Notes: generated by a model from the sequence alone, not told the origin. 64,000 bases of DNA from 62-47 sp044463945 (GCA_044463945.1 JBIQLW010000006.1:62001-126000), one strand, 5' to 3'; counted from the first letter of the stretch, positions 1-9,102 are shown. Made by a program: numbers and translations.

Positions 1-278
1 ACCGCGCGCATCTCGACGCGGTCGTCCGCGCCGAGCGCCTGCGCGGTGAAGGCCACCGTCGCCATCCGCAGGAAGCCGAACAGCCAGAACACACAATCGA
101 ACGCCACCGACGCCAGCGCCACGCCGCCGAGCAGCGTCGCGTCGCCAAGCTGGCCGATGGCGGCGGTGGACACCACGCCGAGCAGCGGCGTGGTCAGGTT
201 GGCGAGCATCGCCGGGCCGGCGATGACGAACACGCGGCGGCTGTCGACCCGCAGCGCGGCCTGTCCGGGCGATGTCAT
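1..278 (-). CDS. MATE family efflux transporter, N-terminal part (runs off the left edge)
   Basis: The minus strand is open from an ATG at 278 to the window edge, giving about 92 residues. The segment has a short polar start (MTSPGQAALRVDSRRVF), then hydrophobic stretches including AGPAMLANLTTPLLGVVSTA and a second helix ending in LRMATVAFTAQALG. This is the pattern of the first two helices of MATE/DinF multidrug exporters, where the APAMLANL-like and GFLRMATVGF-like segments are conserved. The family exchanges H+ or Na+ for cationic drugs across the inner membrane. The start lies 17 bases after the stop of the upstream DUF6460 gene, so the two may be cotranscribed. The substrate cannot be inferred. 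Confidence 0.8.
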   Translation of the reverse strand, partial: MTSPGQAALRVDSRRVFVIAGPAMLANLTTPLLGVVSTAAIGQLGDATLLGGVALASVAFDCVFWLFGFLRMATVAFTAQALGADDRVEMRA

Positions 279-295
279 CGGCGTCGGCGCGGCGC

Positions 296-598
296 TCAGC
301 GTCCGCGCGGGGCGTTGACGAGGCGGGCGATCAGCCAGATCGGAACCACGATCACCGCCCCTAACAGGAAGTAGCGCCACAACCCGCTGATGGCGTCGAA
401 GCCGAGGTCCCAGATGCGGATGAACAGCAGGCGGATGCTGTCAACGATATTCCACGGGTCGAGGCCGATCGCCGCCAGCACCACGCCGACCAGGATCGAC
501 AGCATCACCAGCCGAAAGGCGACGCCGAGCGGCGAGCCGCCGAGAAAACGCGACAGGCCATCATGGCGTGCCGGCAGGTCGCGGGTCTCGTTCGGCAT
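296..598 (-). CDS. DUF6460 domain small membrane protein
   Basis: A 100-residue protein with two predicted membrane helices, roughly residues 28-46 (RLVMLSILVGVVLAAIGLD) and 75-92 (YFLLGAVIVVPIWLIARLV), joined by a Trp-rich linker containing DPWNIVDSIR. The N-terminal LSRFLGGSPLGVAFRL and the IGLDPWNI and WRYFLLGAVIV blocks match my memory of the DUF6460 family, common in Bradyrhizobium and relatives. Its function is unknown. It sits directly upstream of the MATE gene on the same strand. Family assignment is from recognition only. Confidence 0.75.
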   Translation of the reverse strand: MPNETRDLPARHDGLSRFLGGSPLGVAFRLVMLSILVGVVLAAIGLDPWNIVDSIRLLFIRIWDLGFDAISGLWRYFLLGAVIVVPIWLIARLVNAPRGR

Positions 599-691
599 GG
601 CAAATCTCCGGCGGGATCGATTCCCGGCATTATACCGCGTCGCAAATGGGGAACCAGTGCGGCGGCGTCAATGGCGCGATGACGTCCCGCC

Positions 692-2338
692 TCACGCCGC
701 GCCCGACGACGCCGTCCGCGCCAGCGCGCCGTCGATCATGTTGACCGCGTTGGCGAGGCCGTAGACCGCGACGAAGGAGCCGAAGCGCGGCCCCTTCTCC
801 TGTCCGAGCAGCACCTGATAGAGCATGTTGAACCATTCCAGCGACACGCCGGGGCGGCCGTCCTTGCCGGTCTTCCTGTGATCGAGGAACGGCTCGCGGC
901 GGCCGATCTCGTAGACCACGTTCTGGATATCCTCGGCGCTGGCGTCCTCGGGCAGTTGCGAGAGCGCATCCCGCAGGTCGCCGAGCGCGGCGCGCTCGGC
1001 CTCGGTCGGCGCGCGGAACCGCTTCGTCGGCGCCACGAAGTCGCGGTAGTAGTTGATGGCGTAGCCGACCAGCGCGTCGAGGCCGGGATGGGTCTTTGGC
1101 GTCACGCCGGGACGGTAGCGCCCGATGAAGCCCCACAGCGTCTCGGCGTTCTCGGCATTGGACGACGACACCAGCGTCAGCAGAAGCTGGAACGTCACCG
1201 GCATGTCGGCCTTGGGCGGACGGCCGGCATGGATGTGCCAGACCGGATTGGAGAGGCGCTGCTTTGCGTCCTGCCGGGCATAGCCGTCGAGGAACTGCTG
1301 ATACTCGTCGACATGGCGCGGGATGACGTCGAAGTGCAGGCGCTTGGCCGCCTTCGGCTCGCGATACATGAACAGCGACAGCGATTCCGGCGAGGCGTAG
1401 CGCAGCCACTCGTCGATGGTCAGCCCGTTGCCCTTCGACTTGGAAATCTTCTGGCCCTTGTCGTCGAGGAACAGTTCGTAGTTGAAGCCGGCCGGCGGCG
1501 TGCCGCCGATCGCCGCGCAGATCTTGCCCGACAGCTTCACCGAGTCGATCAGGTCCTTGCCGGCCATCTCGTAATCGACGCCGAGCGCGGTCCAGCGCAT
1601 TGCCCAGTCCGGCTTCCATTGCAGTTTGCAATGCCCGCCGGTGACCGGGACGGTGACGCGCTCCTTGGTCTGCGGGTCGTCGTAGGACACCGTGCCGGCC
1701 TTGGCGTCATGAGCGACGATCGGCACCTGCAACACCACGCCGGTGCGCGGACAGATCGGCAGAAACGGCGAATAGCTCGCCGCGCGCTCCTCGCGCAGGC
1801 TGGGCAGCATGATCGCCATCACCTTGTCGATCTTCTCCAGCATCCTGAGCAGCGTCGCGTCGAAACGGCCGGACTTGTAGTACTGCGTCGACGAGGCGAA
1901 CTCGTAGTCGAAGCCGAACGTGTCGAGGAAGGCGCGCAGCCGCGCGTTGTTGTGCTCGCCGAAACTTTGATGGGTGCCGAACGGATCGCGGACCTGGGTC
2001 AGCGGCTTGCCGAGATCCTGCTCCAGCATCTCCTTGTTGGGGACGTTGTCCGGCACCTTGCGCAGGCCGTCCATGTCGTCGGAGAACGCCAGCAGGCGCG
2101 TCCTGACCTTGTCCTCGGTCAGGACGCGAAAGGCATGACGCACCATGGTGGTGCGCGCCACCTCGCCGAAGGTGCCGATGTGCGGCAGGCCGGAGGGGCC
2201 GTAGCCGGTCTCGAACAGCACCTCGTCCTTCGGCGTCTTGCGCAGCCGCTCAACCAGCGCCCGCGCCTGTTCGAACGGCCAGGCGCTGGACTGCTCGGCG
2301 AGCGCACGCAGCTCGGTTGCGGTCATCTCATGCAACAT
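692..2338 (-). CDS. lysK: Lysine--tRNA ligase, class I
   Basis: Charges tRNA-Lys with lysine in the cytoplasm. The 548-residue protein carries the class I aminoacyl-tRNA synthetase signatures: PHIGT (HIGH-type) at residues 52-56 within GPSGLPHIGTFGE, and KISKSKG (KMSKS-type) at about 297-303. The length suits class I LysRS, the archaeal-type enzyme that replaces the usual class II LysRS in alphaproteobacteria. The ATG at 2338 is preceded by GGAG seven bases upstream, supporting this start over the in-frame ATG four codons later. It is flanked upstream by an amino-acid-type solute-binding protein gene on the same strand, 56 bases away. Confidence 0.95.
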   Translation of the reverse strand: MLHEMTATELRALAEQSSAWPFEQARALVERLRKTPKDEVLFETGYGPSGLPHIGTFGEVARTTMVRHAFRVLTEDKVRTRLLAFSDDMDGLRKVPDNVPNKEMLEQDLGKPLTQVRDPFGTHQSFGEHNNARLRAFLDTFGFDYEFASSTQYYKSGRFDATLLRMLEKIDKVMAIMLPSLREERAASYSPFLPICPRTGVVLQVPIVAHDAKAGTVSYDDPQTKERVTVPVTGGHCKLQWKPDWAMRWTALGVDYEMAGKDLIDSVKLSGKICAAIGGTPPAGFNYELFLDDKGQKISKSKGNGLTIDEWLRYASPESLSLFMYREPKAAKRLHFDVIPRHVDEYQQFLDGYARQDAKQRLSNPVWHIHAGRPPKADMPVTFQLLLTLVSSSNAENAETLWGFIGRYRPGVTPKTHPGLDALVGYAINYYRDFVAPTKRFRAPTEAERAALGDLRDALSQLPEDASAEDIQNVVYEIGRREPFLDHRKTGKDGRPGVSLEWFNMLYQVLLGQEKGPRFGSFVAVYGLANAVNMIDGALARTASSGAA

Positions 2339-2394
2339 TCAATTGCTCCACGCGGCAAGGGCGGCGACCGCCATTGCGCGACCTTCAAATCGGA

Positions 2395-3318
2395 TCAGAA
2401 CGGGTTGACCGGGAAATACCGCAGCCACAGATCGGTATAGCGGCCTTTTTCCCAGATGCGAAACAGCGCCCAGTTGAGCGCCTGGCGCAGCACGTCGTTG
2501 CCCTTCTTGACGGCGATGCCGACACCCTCGCCGAAATAGCGGCTTTCGATGAACGGGCCGCCGCTGAAGGCGCAGCAGTTCTCGGAATCGGCGCCGTTGA
2601 TCCAGAACGCCAGCGTGATGGCGTCGCCGAAGATCAGTTCGACCTCGTTCTGCCGCAGCGCCTGCCGCAGCGCCTCGTCGTTCGGATAGGGGTGCAGTTC
2701 GGCGCCGGTGAACATCGCCTTCAGATAGGCTTCGTGCGCGGAGCCGGCGATCACGCCCACTTTCCTGCCGTCGAGCGTTTCCGGCCGCACCTCGGCCGAG
2801 GCCGCGTCGCGCCGGGCCACGAAGCGCGCCGGGATGCGGTAGTACAGGTCGCTGAAATCGACGCGCTTGCGCAACTCCGGCGTCACCGCCAGCGAGGCGA
2901 TGACGGCATCGCCGCGATTGCTGGCGATGGCGTCGAGCAGGGTATCGAAGCGCCGCATCTGGATGGTGCAGGCCACCTTGATCTCATCGCAGATCAACCG
3001 CGCCAGATCGACGTTGAAGCCGGCGGGATTGCCGTCCGGCCCGGTAAAATTGAACGGCGGGTAGTCGGTCTCGGTCATGAAGCGGATCACGGTGAGGCGC
3101 GTCAGGTCCGGCCGGTCCGGCCGCCGCCGCGGGTCCCAGAATCCCGGCACGGCCTGCGTGACGGCCTGCGACGCCGTCGCCGTCGCTTGCGCCCGCGCGA
3201 CGTCGGGCGACAGCACCGATGCCGCGAGCCATCCCAGCACGGCAAGCGTCGCACCCGCGCGCGAGGCCGCGCGCGCGACTATCGTTTCGTTGAAGAATGT
3301 CTCTGTCCGTGGTTGCAT
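2395..3318 (-). CDS. Periplasmic amino-acid-type solute-binding protein (SBP family 3)
   Basis: A 307-residue protein with a signal peptide (hydrophobic core ATLAVLGWLAASVL, then ARAQA as a likely cleavage region). The mature part begins near TVIRFMTETDYPPFNFTGPDG, typical of the PF00497 family that delivers polar amino acids or related solutes to ABC importers. Further family signs are GFNVDLARLIC, the RRFDTLLDAIASNRGD hinge region and the DLWLRYFP C-terminus. No permease or ATPase gene is adjacent, so the partner importer, if any, is elsewhere. The start is set at the ATG at 3318; a second in-frame ATG at 3357 would add 13 residues before the signal peptide. Confidence 0.85.
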   Translation of the reverse strand: MQPRTETFFNETIVARAASRAGATLAVLGWLAASVLSPDVARAQATATASQAVTQAVPGFWDPRRRPDRPDLTRLTVIRFMTETDYPPFNFTGPDGNPAGFNVDLARLICDEIKVACTIQMRRFDTLLDAIASNRGDAVIASLAVTPELRKRVDFSDLYYRIPARFVARRDAASAEVRPETLDGRKVGVIAGSAHEAYLKAMFTGAELHPYPNDEALRQALRQNEVELIFGDAITLAFWINGADSENCCAFSGGPFIESRYFGEGVGIAVKKGNDVLRQALNWALFRIWEKGRYTDLWLRYFPVNPF

Positions 3319-3401
3319 CGCGTAGGGGCTTCCGCGTCGAGCGACCTTATAGACCATCCGACGGCGGACGCGAGTGTCGTTTGTTGCGTGGGATCGTCGG
3401 C

Positions 3402-5492
3402 GTGGCGGCTGAGGACAATATCGGGCTTTGGGGCCGGGAACCGGCGATCCCGCCGCCAAGCCGACGCGGTGCGCGTCGCACGTCCCGGCGCCGGCTGCCC
3501 GGCTTCCTGGCGCGGATGTACGGACTTTCCTCCGAGACCGGAGCCGGCAATCGCGCGCGCCCTGCTCCCGCCGACGATTCCGACCTCGCCGCCACTCCCG
3601 AACTCGACTGCCTGCGCGATTACATTCCGGCGGACCTGCTGGAGGCCGCCAAACAACGCAGCCGGCGAATCGGAACCGGGGCCGACCGCGTCCTGATCCA
3701 GTGGGGCGTCCTCGACGAAGCCACCTATCTGGAGCACCTCGCCGTCCATACCGGCGTGCCGATCGACGCGCGGCCGGATACGCTGCGCAGCGACATCGTG
3801 CTGCCGGACGAGCAGGTGTCGCACGCCGCCCGCCACGGCCTGCTGCCGATGCGGCGTGACGGCGAATATCTTCTGGGCATCGCGCCGCGCGCGCTGGCGG
3901 CGCGATGGCTGAGCCGGATCCCCGCGGCATCGCCGGCCATTACCGGGCGGCTGCGGCTGTTGCCGGCCACGCAAATTCAGGAAGCCGTGGTGCTGCGCGC
4001 GCACGCGCCGCTGGCCGACGCGGCTTGCAACGGGCTCGGCCGCCGCCGTCCGGATCTGAGCGCCGGCCCTTCGACGTCGTCTCGACGGCGGCGGTCGCGG
4101 CTCTGGCGCATCGGCATGGCCGCGGGCGCTGCGACGGTGACGGCGCTATGGCCGCTGATGGCCCTCGATATCGTCGGCGGCCTGCTCGCGATCTGGTTTC
4201 TGGCGTTCAGCGGCCTGCGCCTCGCCGGCGTGCTGATGCCCGCGCCGCACGTTCCGCCCGGTCCGCCGCCCGCTGACGACGAACTGCCGGTCTATACGGT
4301 GATGGCCGCGCTCTATCGCGAGGCCGCCTCGGTCACGCAGCTCTTGCAGGCGATCGCGGCGCTGAACTACCCGAAGGAAAAGCTCGATGTCATTCTCGTC
4401 CTCGAACCCGACGATCAGGAAACCCGCGACGCCATTGCGCAATGGGGGCCGGGGCCGCCGGTCGAGGTGCTGACGGCGCCGGCGACGCAGCCGCGCACCA
4501 AGCCGAAGGCGCTGAACTGGGCGCTGCCGTTCGCGCGCGGCAGTTTCGTCACGATCTTCGACGCCGAGGACCTGCCCGAGCCCAACCAGTTACGCGCCGC
4601 GCTCGATGCTTTCCGCGCCCACGGCCCGCGCACCGCGTGCGTGCAGGCCAGCCTGTGCATCAACAATCAGGCGGATAGCTGGCTGTCATGCACCTTCGCC
4701 GCCGAATATGCCGGGCAGTTCGACGTGTTCCTGCCCGGTCTGTCGGTGCTCGGCCTGCCGCTGCCGCTCGGCGGCTCCTCCAACCACTTCCGCACCGCGG
4801 CGCTGCGCGAGGTCGGCGGCTGGGACGCCTATAACGTCACCGAGGATGCCGACCTGGGTTTCCGGCTGGCGCGCTTCGGCTATCGCGCCATGCCGTTCGC
4901 CTCGACCACCTTCGAGGAAGCGCCCGCCCGCTTCGGCGGCTGGCTGCGGCAGCGCACGCGCTGGATGAAAGGCTGGATGCAGACCTGGGGCGTGCATATG
5001 CGCTCGCCGCGCCGGCTGTGGCGCGAGGCCGGCATCGGCGGCCTCGTGTCGCTCAATCTTCTGGTCGGCGGCAACGTCCTGACCGCGCTGGCCGTGCCGG
5101 TCCTGCTGCTCGAACTGACGCTCTATGTCGCGATCCACGCCGCCACCGACGCGCCGCCGCCGTTCTTCACCGGCCCGCTGATGAAGCTGCACGTCGCGGT
5201 GATCCTCTCCGGCTACATGGCGACCGTCGTCGTCGGCCTGATGGGGCTGGCCCGCCGCGACCAGTTGCGCCACGGATGGGTGCTGGTGCTGACGCCGCTC
5301 CACTGGGTGCTGCTGTCGGCCGCCGCCTGGCGCGCGCTTTACCAGTTGCTGACCGATCCCTATCGCTGGGAGAAGACCGAGCACGGCGTCACGGCCCGGC
5401 GACCCGCCGCCGCGCCGCCGAGGGAAAGGCCGCATCCGGCGCACGTCCGGGCGCGCGCCGTCCCGCACCCGCGACGTAGCCGTCAGAGATAG
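3402..5492 (+). CDS. Membrane glycosyltransferase family 2 with N-terminal MshEN-like domain
   Basis: An inner-membrane processive-type glycosyltransferase. About 140 N-terminal residues (from CLRDYIPADLLEAAKQ) resemble the MshEN/GspE-N fold, followed by a membrane helix pair, a GT2 catalytic domain and C-terminal helices. GT2 motifs visible are VYTVMAALYREA, LVLEPDDQETR, IFDAEDLPEP (DxD-like), NVTEDADLGFRL (catalytic Asp) and QRTRWMKGWMQT (QxxRW-type, which holds the acceptor). The product glycan is unknown. The start is uncertain: GTG at 3402 has GGGA about nine bases upstream; ATG at 3516 would also leave both domains intact. The 3' end overlaps the converging SCO gene by ten bases. Confidence 0.85.
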   Translation: MAAEDNIGLWGREPAIPPPSRRGARRTSRRRLPGFLARMYGLSSETGAGNRARPAPADDSDLAATPELDCLRDYIPADLLEAAKQRSRRIGTGADRVLIQWGVLDEATYLEHLAVHTGVPIDARPDTLRSDIVLPDEQVSHAARHGLLPMRRDGEYLLGIAPRALAARWLSRIPAASPAITGRLRLLPATQIQEAVVLRAHAPLADAACNGLGRRRPDLSAGPSTSSRRRRSRLWRIGMAAGAATVTALWPLMALDIVGGLLAIWFLAFSGLRLAGVLMPAPHVPPGPPPADDELPVYTVMAALYREAASVTQLLQAIAALNYPKEKLDVILVLEPDDQETRDAIAQWGPGPPVEVLTAPATQPRTKPKALNWALPFARGSFVTIFDAEDLPEPNQLRAALDAFRAHGPRTACVQASLCINNQADSWLSCTFAAEYAGQFDVFLPGLSVLGLPLPLGGSSNHFRTAALREVGGWDAYNVTEDADLGFRLARFGYRAMPFASTTFEEAPARFGGWLRQRTRWMKGWMQTWGVHMRSPRRLWREAGIGGLVSLNLLVGGNVLTALAVPVLLLELTLYVAIHAATDAPPPFFTGPLMKLHVAVILSGYMATVVVGLMGLARRDQLRHGWVLVLTPLHWVLLSAAAWRALYQLLTDPYRWEKTEHGVTARRPAAAPPRERPHPAHVRARAVPHPRRSRQR

Positions 5493-6079
5493 CGCCTGAG
5501 ATCGGCGGCCGCCGCTTCCGGCGTCTGCTTCAGATTGAACGGCGCGACGAAGTGGCCCTTCTTGTCCATCAGATAGATCAGCGCGGTGTGATCCATGGTG
5601 TAGTCGCCGCCGTCCTTCGACGGCACCTTCTTGGCGTAGACGCGGAAGGCGGTGAGCACCTTGCCGATCATCGCCGGATCGCCGGTGAGCCCCTTGAGGT
5701 GCGGATCGAAGCTTGAGAGATAATCCTTCATCACCGCGGCGGTGTCGCGTTCGGGATCGACCGAAATGAAGTAGGCATTGACGCGGTCGGCGTCCTTGCC
5801 CATCGCCCGCAACACCTCCGACATCTCGAACAGCGAGGTCGGGCACACGTCGGGACAGTGGGTATAGCCGAAGAAGATGATGGTCGGGCGGCCTTGCAGG
5901 CTTTTCTCGGTGACGGTCTGGCCGGACTGATCGGTGAGGCTGAACGGGCCGCCGATCGGCGCGGGCGCGGCGACCCGGCCGAAACTGCCCGCCAGCCACA
6001 ATATCACCAGAAGCCCGATCGCGAGGCTGCCGGCAAACGCCGCAACCACCACCAGCGGCCTGGTCGCCCGAACGGTCAT
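5483..6079 (-). CDS. SCO1/SenC family copper chaperone
   Basis: Delivers copper to the CuA centre of cytochrome c oxidase or acts as a periplasmic thiol reductase. The 198-residue protein has an N-terminal anchor helix (about residues 9-32) and a thioredoxin-like fold. The metal site is visible as CPDVC (CxxxC) within FFGYTHCPDVCPTSL plus the distal His in YTMDHTALIYL. Other SCO blocks are FSLTDQSGQTVTEKSLQGRP and ISVDPERD. The ATG at 6079 has GGAG about nine bases upstream; an ATG at 6088 adds three residues. The oxidase operon in this window (32-38 kb) has no SCO gene of its own, so this could serve it, but that is inference. Confidence 0.9.
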   Translation of the reverse strand: MTVRATRPLVVVAAFAGSLAIGLLVILWLAGSFGRVAAPAPIGGPFSLTDQSGQTVTEKSLQGRPTIIFFGYTHCPDVCPTSLFEMSEVLRAMGKDADRVNAYFISVDPERDTAAVMKDYLSSFDPHLKGLTGDPAMIGKVLTAFRVYAKKVPSKDGGDYTMDHTALIYLMDKKGHFVAPFNLKQTPEAAAADLRRYL

Positions 6080-6273
6080 CGTCAACATCTCCGCCGGCCG
6101 CGCCGCTGCCGGCGCGCCGGCCAACGCCTGCGTTCCACGGGCCGGCAACGCGCCCGCCAACCCTTCCGGGCTCCTGATAGAGGCTGAGGCGCGGCGGGGC
6201 AAGCGCTCGCGGCCCGACGCCGTTCACGTCATGCTGAACGCGCCGCGCGCTTGAGTTTTCAATAAACCCCGCG

Positions 6274-6732
6274 CTACCGGGAGGCGGCCTGGGCGTTCAT
6301 CAGATAGCAGGGCCGGTACATGCCGGCGAGCTGCGCGCCGCGCAGGAAAATCATCTGCCGGGTCAGCCCGCCGTGACGCGCGATCCAGCGCTGCACCCGC
6401 GCCGGATACATCGCGTACAACATGCGGGTGGCGGCGCGATTGGTGACGGGGCGTCCGCTGGCGCCGACATCCCACGCCGCATGGAAGCCGAGCGCGGCAC
6501 GCGAGGTCACGCAAATCCGGCTCGCCGGCACCGCGCCGAGAATGATGGTGCAGGCCGAGGCGCACAGCCCGTCGATCACCACCTGCTCGCCGGAACTGCG
6601 CAGGGCTTCATAGCGATCGACATAGGTTCCGATGCGCCCGCCGCGGTCGTCCGCTATGCGCATGGCCGCATGACTGGCGGCGACACCCGCGAGCAGAATG
6701 ACAGCCGCGAGCAATCCGGTTGCGATCTTCAT
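6274..6732 (-). CDS. Secreted protein with ClpP/crotonase-like serine motif, function unknown
   Basis: A 152-residue protein with a clear signal peptide (MKIATGLLAAVILLAGVAASHA). The mature part contains VVIDGLCASACTIILGA, a motif seen in predicted periplasmic proteins related to the ClpP/crotonase fold (COG3904-like), where a Ser after Ala sits at the helix start like the ClpP nucleophile. It continues with LGFHAAWD, with a His placed as in that family, and RWIARHGGLTRQMIFL. Four Cys residues suggest disulfides. Catalysis is not established; the resemblance could be structural only. It is divergent to the small gene at 6762. Confidence 0.6.
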   Translation of the reverse strand: MKIATGLLAAVILLAGVAASHAAMRIADDRGGRIGTYVDRYEALRSSGEQVVIDGLCASACTIILGAVPASRICVTSRAALGFHAAWDVGASGRPVTNRAATRMLYAMYPARVQRWIARHGGLTRQMIFLRGAQLAGMYRPCYLMNAQAASR

Positions 6733-6761
6733 GTTCCGGCCTCGACCTGGAAGCGATGGCG

Positions 6762-6935
6762 ATGTTCGGTGCGACCCCTCACCGTGTCAGGGTGTGGCGA
6801 GACGGCGTCTTTGTCCAGATGCGGGAGCGCCCGCCGGACAAATTCCGGTTCAGTGTTGCGCACGGGATGCAGTTGCGCCGCACTGATGCGACGAATGAAC
6901 AACGGCTCGCGAAGGTCCAAAGCGATGACGGTTGA
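6762..6935 (+). CDS. Small hypothetical protein (57 aa)
   Basis: A short open frame starting MFGATPHRVRVWRDG and ending VQSDDG. GGAAG lies eight bases upstream of the ATG at 6762, while the in-frame ATG at 6756 is too close to it. The frame fills most of the gap between two divergently read genes. It is rich in Arg and polar residues with no helix or signal peptide. I recognise no family; it could be a chance frame. Confidence 0.3.
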   Translation: MFGATPHRVRVWRDGVFVQMRERPPDKFRFSVAHGMQLRRTDATNEQRLAKVQSDDG

Positions 6936-6987
6936 CCGGGCGCGACGCGGCGCGCTTTGATCGGCTTGTCGGGCGGAGGAAGCAGCG

Positions 6988-8646
6988 ATGGCCTTGGACG
7001 CGGATATCATCGTCGTCGGCGCGGGACTGGCGGGACTGGTGGCGGCAACGGAAATCGCCGATGCCGGCAAGCGCGTCATCGTGGTGGAGCAGGAAGGCGA
7101 GCAGAGTCTCGGCGGACAGGCGTTCTGGTCGTTCGGCGGCCTGTTCCTGGTCGATTCCCCCGAGCAGCGGCGGCTCGGCATCAAGGACAGCATCGCGCTT
7201 GCGATGCAGGACTGGATGGGAACCGCCGGCTTCGACCGCGCCGAGGATCACTGGCCGCGGCGCTGGGCCGAAGCCTATGTCGCCTTCGCGGCGGGCGAGA
7301 AGCGCGACTGGCTGCGCGCCATGGGCCACCGCATCTTCCCCGTCGTCGGCTGGGCCGAGCGCGGCGGCTACGACGCCATGGGCCACGGCAACTCGGTGCC
7401 GCGCTTTCATGTGACGTGGGGCACCGGCCCCGGCATCGTCGAGCCGTTCGAACGCCGCGCCCGCGCCGCGCAGGCGGCGGGCCGGCTGGAATTTCGCTTC
7501 CGTCACCGCGTCGATGCGCTGACCTCGACCAACGGCGCGATCGACGGCGTGCGCGGCGCGGTTCTGGAACCCACCGCCACGGAGCGCGGCGTCAGCAGTT
7601 CGCGCACCGGCACCGGCGAGTTCGCCTTGAGGGCGCAGGCCGTGATCGTCGCCTCGGGCGGCATCGGCGGCAACCACGATCTGGTCCGCAAGCATTGGCC
7701 GCGCCGGCTTGGCGCGCCGCCGCAGCGGATGATCTCCGGGGTGCCGGAGCACGTCGACGGCCGCATGATCGAAATTACCGAGGCGGCCGGCGCGCGGCTG
7801 ATCAACCGCGACCGCATGTGGCACTATGTCGAGGGCATCGCGAACTGGAGCCCGATCTGGCCGCGCCACGGCATCCGCATCCTGCCCGGCCCGTCGTCGA
7901 TGTGGTTCGACGCCACCGGCAAGCGGCTGCCGGCGCCGCTGTTCCCCGGCTCCGACACGCTGGGCCAGCTCGAATACATCATGTCCACCGGCTACGATTA
8001 TTCGTGGTTCATCCTGACCCAGAGCATCATCAAGAAGGAGTTCGCGCTGTCGGGCTCCGAGCAGAACCCCGACCTCACCGGCAAGAGCTGGCGCATGACG
8101 CTGAAGCGCGCCACCAACAAGGGCGCGCCGGCGCCGGTGGAAGCCTTCAAGCAGAAGGGCGCCGATTTTCTGGTGCGCGACAATCTCGACGACCTGGTCA
8201 GCGCGATGAACGCGCTCAGCGGCGACAACCTGCTGTGCGTGGACGACATCCGCACACAGATCGAGGCGCGCGACCGCGAGATCGCCAACGCCTATGCCAA
8301 GGACGCCCAGATCATCAACCTGCACAACGCGCGCCGCTATATCGGCGACAAGCTGATCCGCACCGCCAAGCCGCATCGCATTCTCGACCCCGCGCACGGC
8401 CCGCTGATCGCGGTGCGGCTCAACATCCTGACGCGCAAGACGCTGGGCGGTTTCGAGACCGATCTCGACGCGCGGGTGTTCGGCACCGGCGGCGAGATCG
8501 TTCCCGGCCTCTACGCGGTGGGCGAGGCGGCGGGCTTCGGCGGCGGCGGGATGCACGGCTACCGCGCGCTGGAAGGCACCTTCCTCGGCGGCTGCCTGTT
8601 CTCGGGGCGCGTCGCCGGCCGCGCGGCGGCGAAAGCGGTGGGATGA
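6988..8646 (+). CDS. FAD-binding dehydrogenase, fumarate reductase / 3-ketosteroid dehydrogenase-like
   Basis: A 552-residue cytoplasmic flavoprotein. The N-terminal dinucleotide fold is explicit: DIIVVGAGLAGLVAATEIADAGKRVIVVEQ, with the acidic residue at the end of strand 2. The C-terminal FAD block is LYAVGEAAGFGGGGMHGYRALEGTFLGG. The family (fumarate reductase/succinate dehydrogenase flavoprotein-like, often labelled KstD-like) inserts double bonds next to carbonyls or reduces enoates; the actual substrate here is unknown. A KstD-like central region with PSSMWFDATGKRLPAPLFPG supports this subgroup. It precedes an NTF2-like gene by about 90 bases on the same strand. Confidence 0.85.
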   Translation: MALDADIIVVGAGLAGLVAATEIADAGKRVIVVEQEGEQSLGGQAFWSFGGLFLVDSPEQRRLGIKDSIALAMQDWMGTAGFDRAEDHWPRRWAEAYVAFAAGEKRDWLRAMGHRIFPVVGWAERGGYDAMGHGNSVPRFHVTWGTGPGIVEPFERRARAAQAAGRLEFRFRHRVDALTSTNGAIDGVRGAVLEPTATERGVSSSRTGTGEFALRAQAVIVASGGIGGNHDLVRKHWPRRLGAPPQRMISGVPEHVDGRMIEITEAAGARLINRDRMWHYVEGIANWSPIWPRHGIRILPGPSSMWFDATGKRLPAPLFPGSDTLGQLEYIMSTGYDYSWFILTQSIIKKEFALSGSEQNPDLTGKSWRMTLKRATNKGAPAPVEAFKQKGADFLVRDNLDDLVSAMNALSGDNLLCVDDIRTQIEARDREIANAYAKDAQIINLHNARRYIGDKLIRTAKPHRILDPAHGPLIAVRLNILTRKTLGGFETDLDARVFGTGGEIVPGLYAVGEAAGFGGGGMHGYRALEGTFLGGCLFSGRVAGRAAAKAVG

Positions 8647-8736
8647 TGTCGTCTCATGACCCGCGAGGTAATCGATCCGCCGCGCGCAAACTCCGATACT
8701 GGCGTCATTGAAGACGTCAGCAACAGGAGCTTCATC

Positions 8737-9102
8737 ATGACCGATGCGAAAACCGTCGCCGCCCGCTACATCGAACTGTGGAACGAGCGCGATCCGCAGC
8801 GCCGCCGCGATCTTCTCGCCGCGCACTGGACCGACAATGCCAGCTACGTCGATCCCCTGATGCAGGGCGACGGCCACGACGGCATCGATGCGCTGGTGGG
8901 CGGCGTGCAGCAGCGCTTCCCGGATTTCCGCTTCACGCTGATCGGTGAGCCCAACGGCTACGGCGATCACGTCCGCTTCTCGTGGGGCCTCGGCCCGGAC
9001 GGCGCCGACAGCCCGATCAAGGGAACGGATTTCGCCGTGCTGAACGGCGGCCGCATCCAGCGCGTCACCGGCTTCCTCGATCAGGTGCCGGCGGGGGCGT
9101 GA
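8737..9102 (+). CDS. NTF2-like (SnoaL-type) protein
   Basis: A 121-residue single-domain protein of the nuclear transport factor 2-like fold. The start MTDAKTVAARYIELWNERDP and the motif HWTDNASYVDP are typical of the SnoaL/polyketide-cyclase-like branch, in which a small alpha+beta cone binds a hydrophobic ligand. The RBS AGGAG lies seven bases before the ATG at 8737, which decides this start over an in-frame ATG 27 codons earlier. It is downstream of the KstD-like flavoprotein and might share its substrate, but nothing in the sequence proves that. Confidence 0.8.
   Translation: MTDAKTVAARYIELWNERDPQRRRDLLAAHWTDNASYVDPLMQGDGHDGIDALVGGVQQRFPDFRFTLIGEPNGYGDHVRFSWGLGPDGADSPIKGTDFAVLNGGRIQRVTGFLDQVPAGA

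Noticed and set aside
878..2440. Long plus-strand open frame opposite lysK
   Set aside because: It mirrors the codon pattern of lysK, is rich in Arg, Ala and His with no domain, and is an expected antisense frame in high-GC DNA. The same applies to long frames opposite the GT2, liv, KstD-like, metZ and opgC genes.
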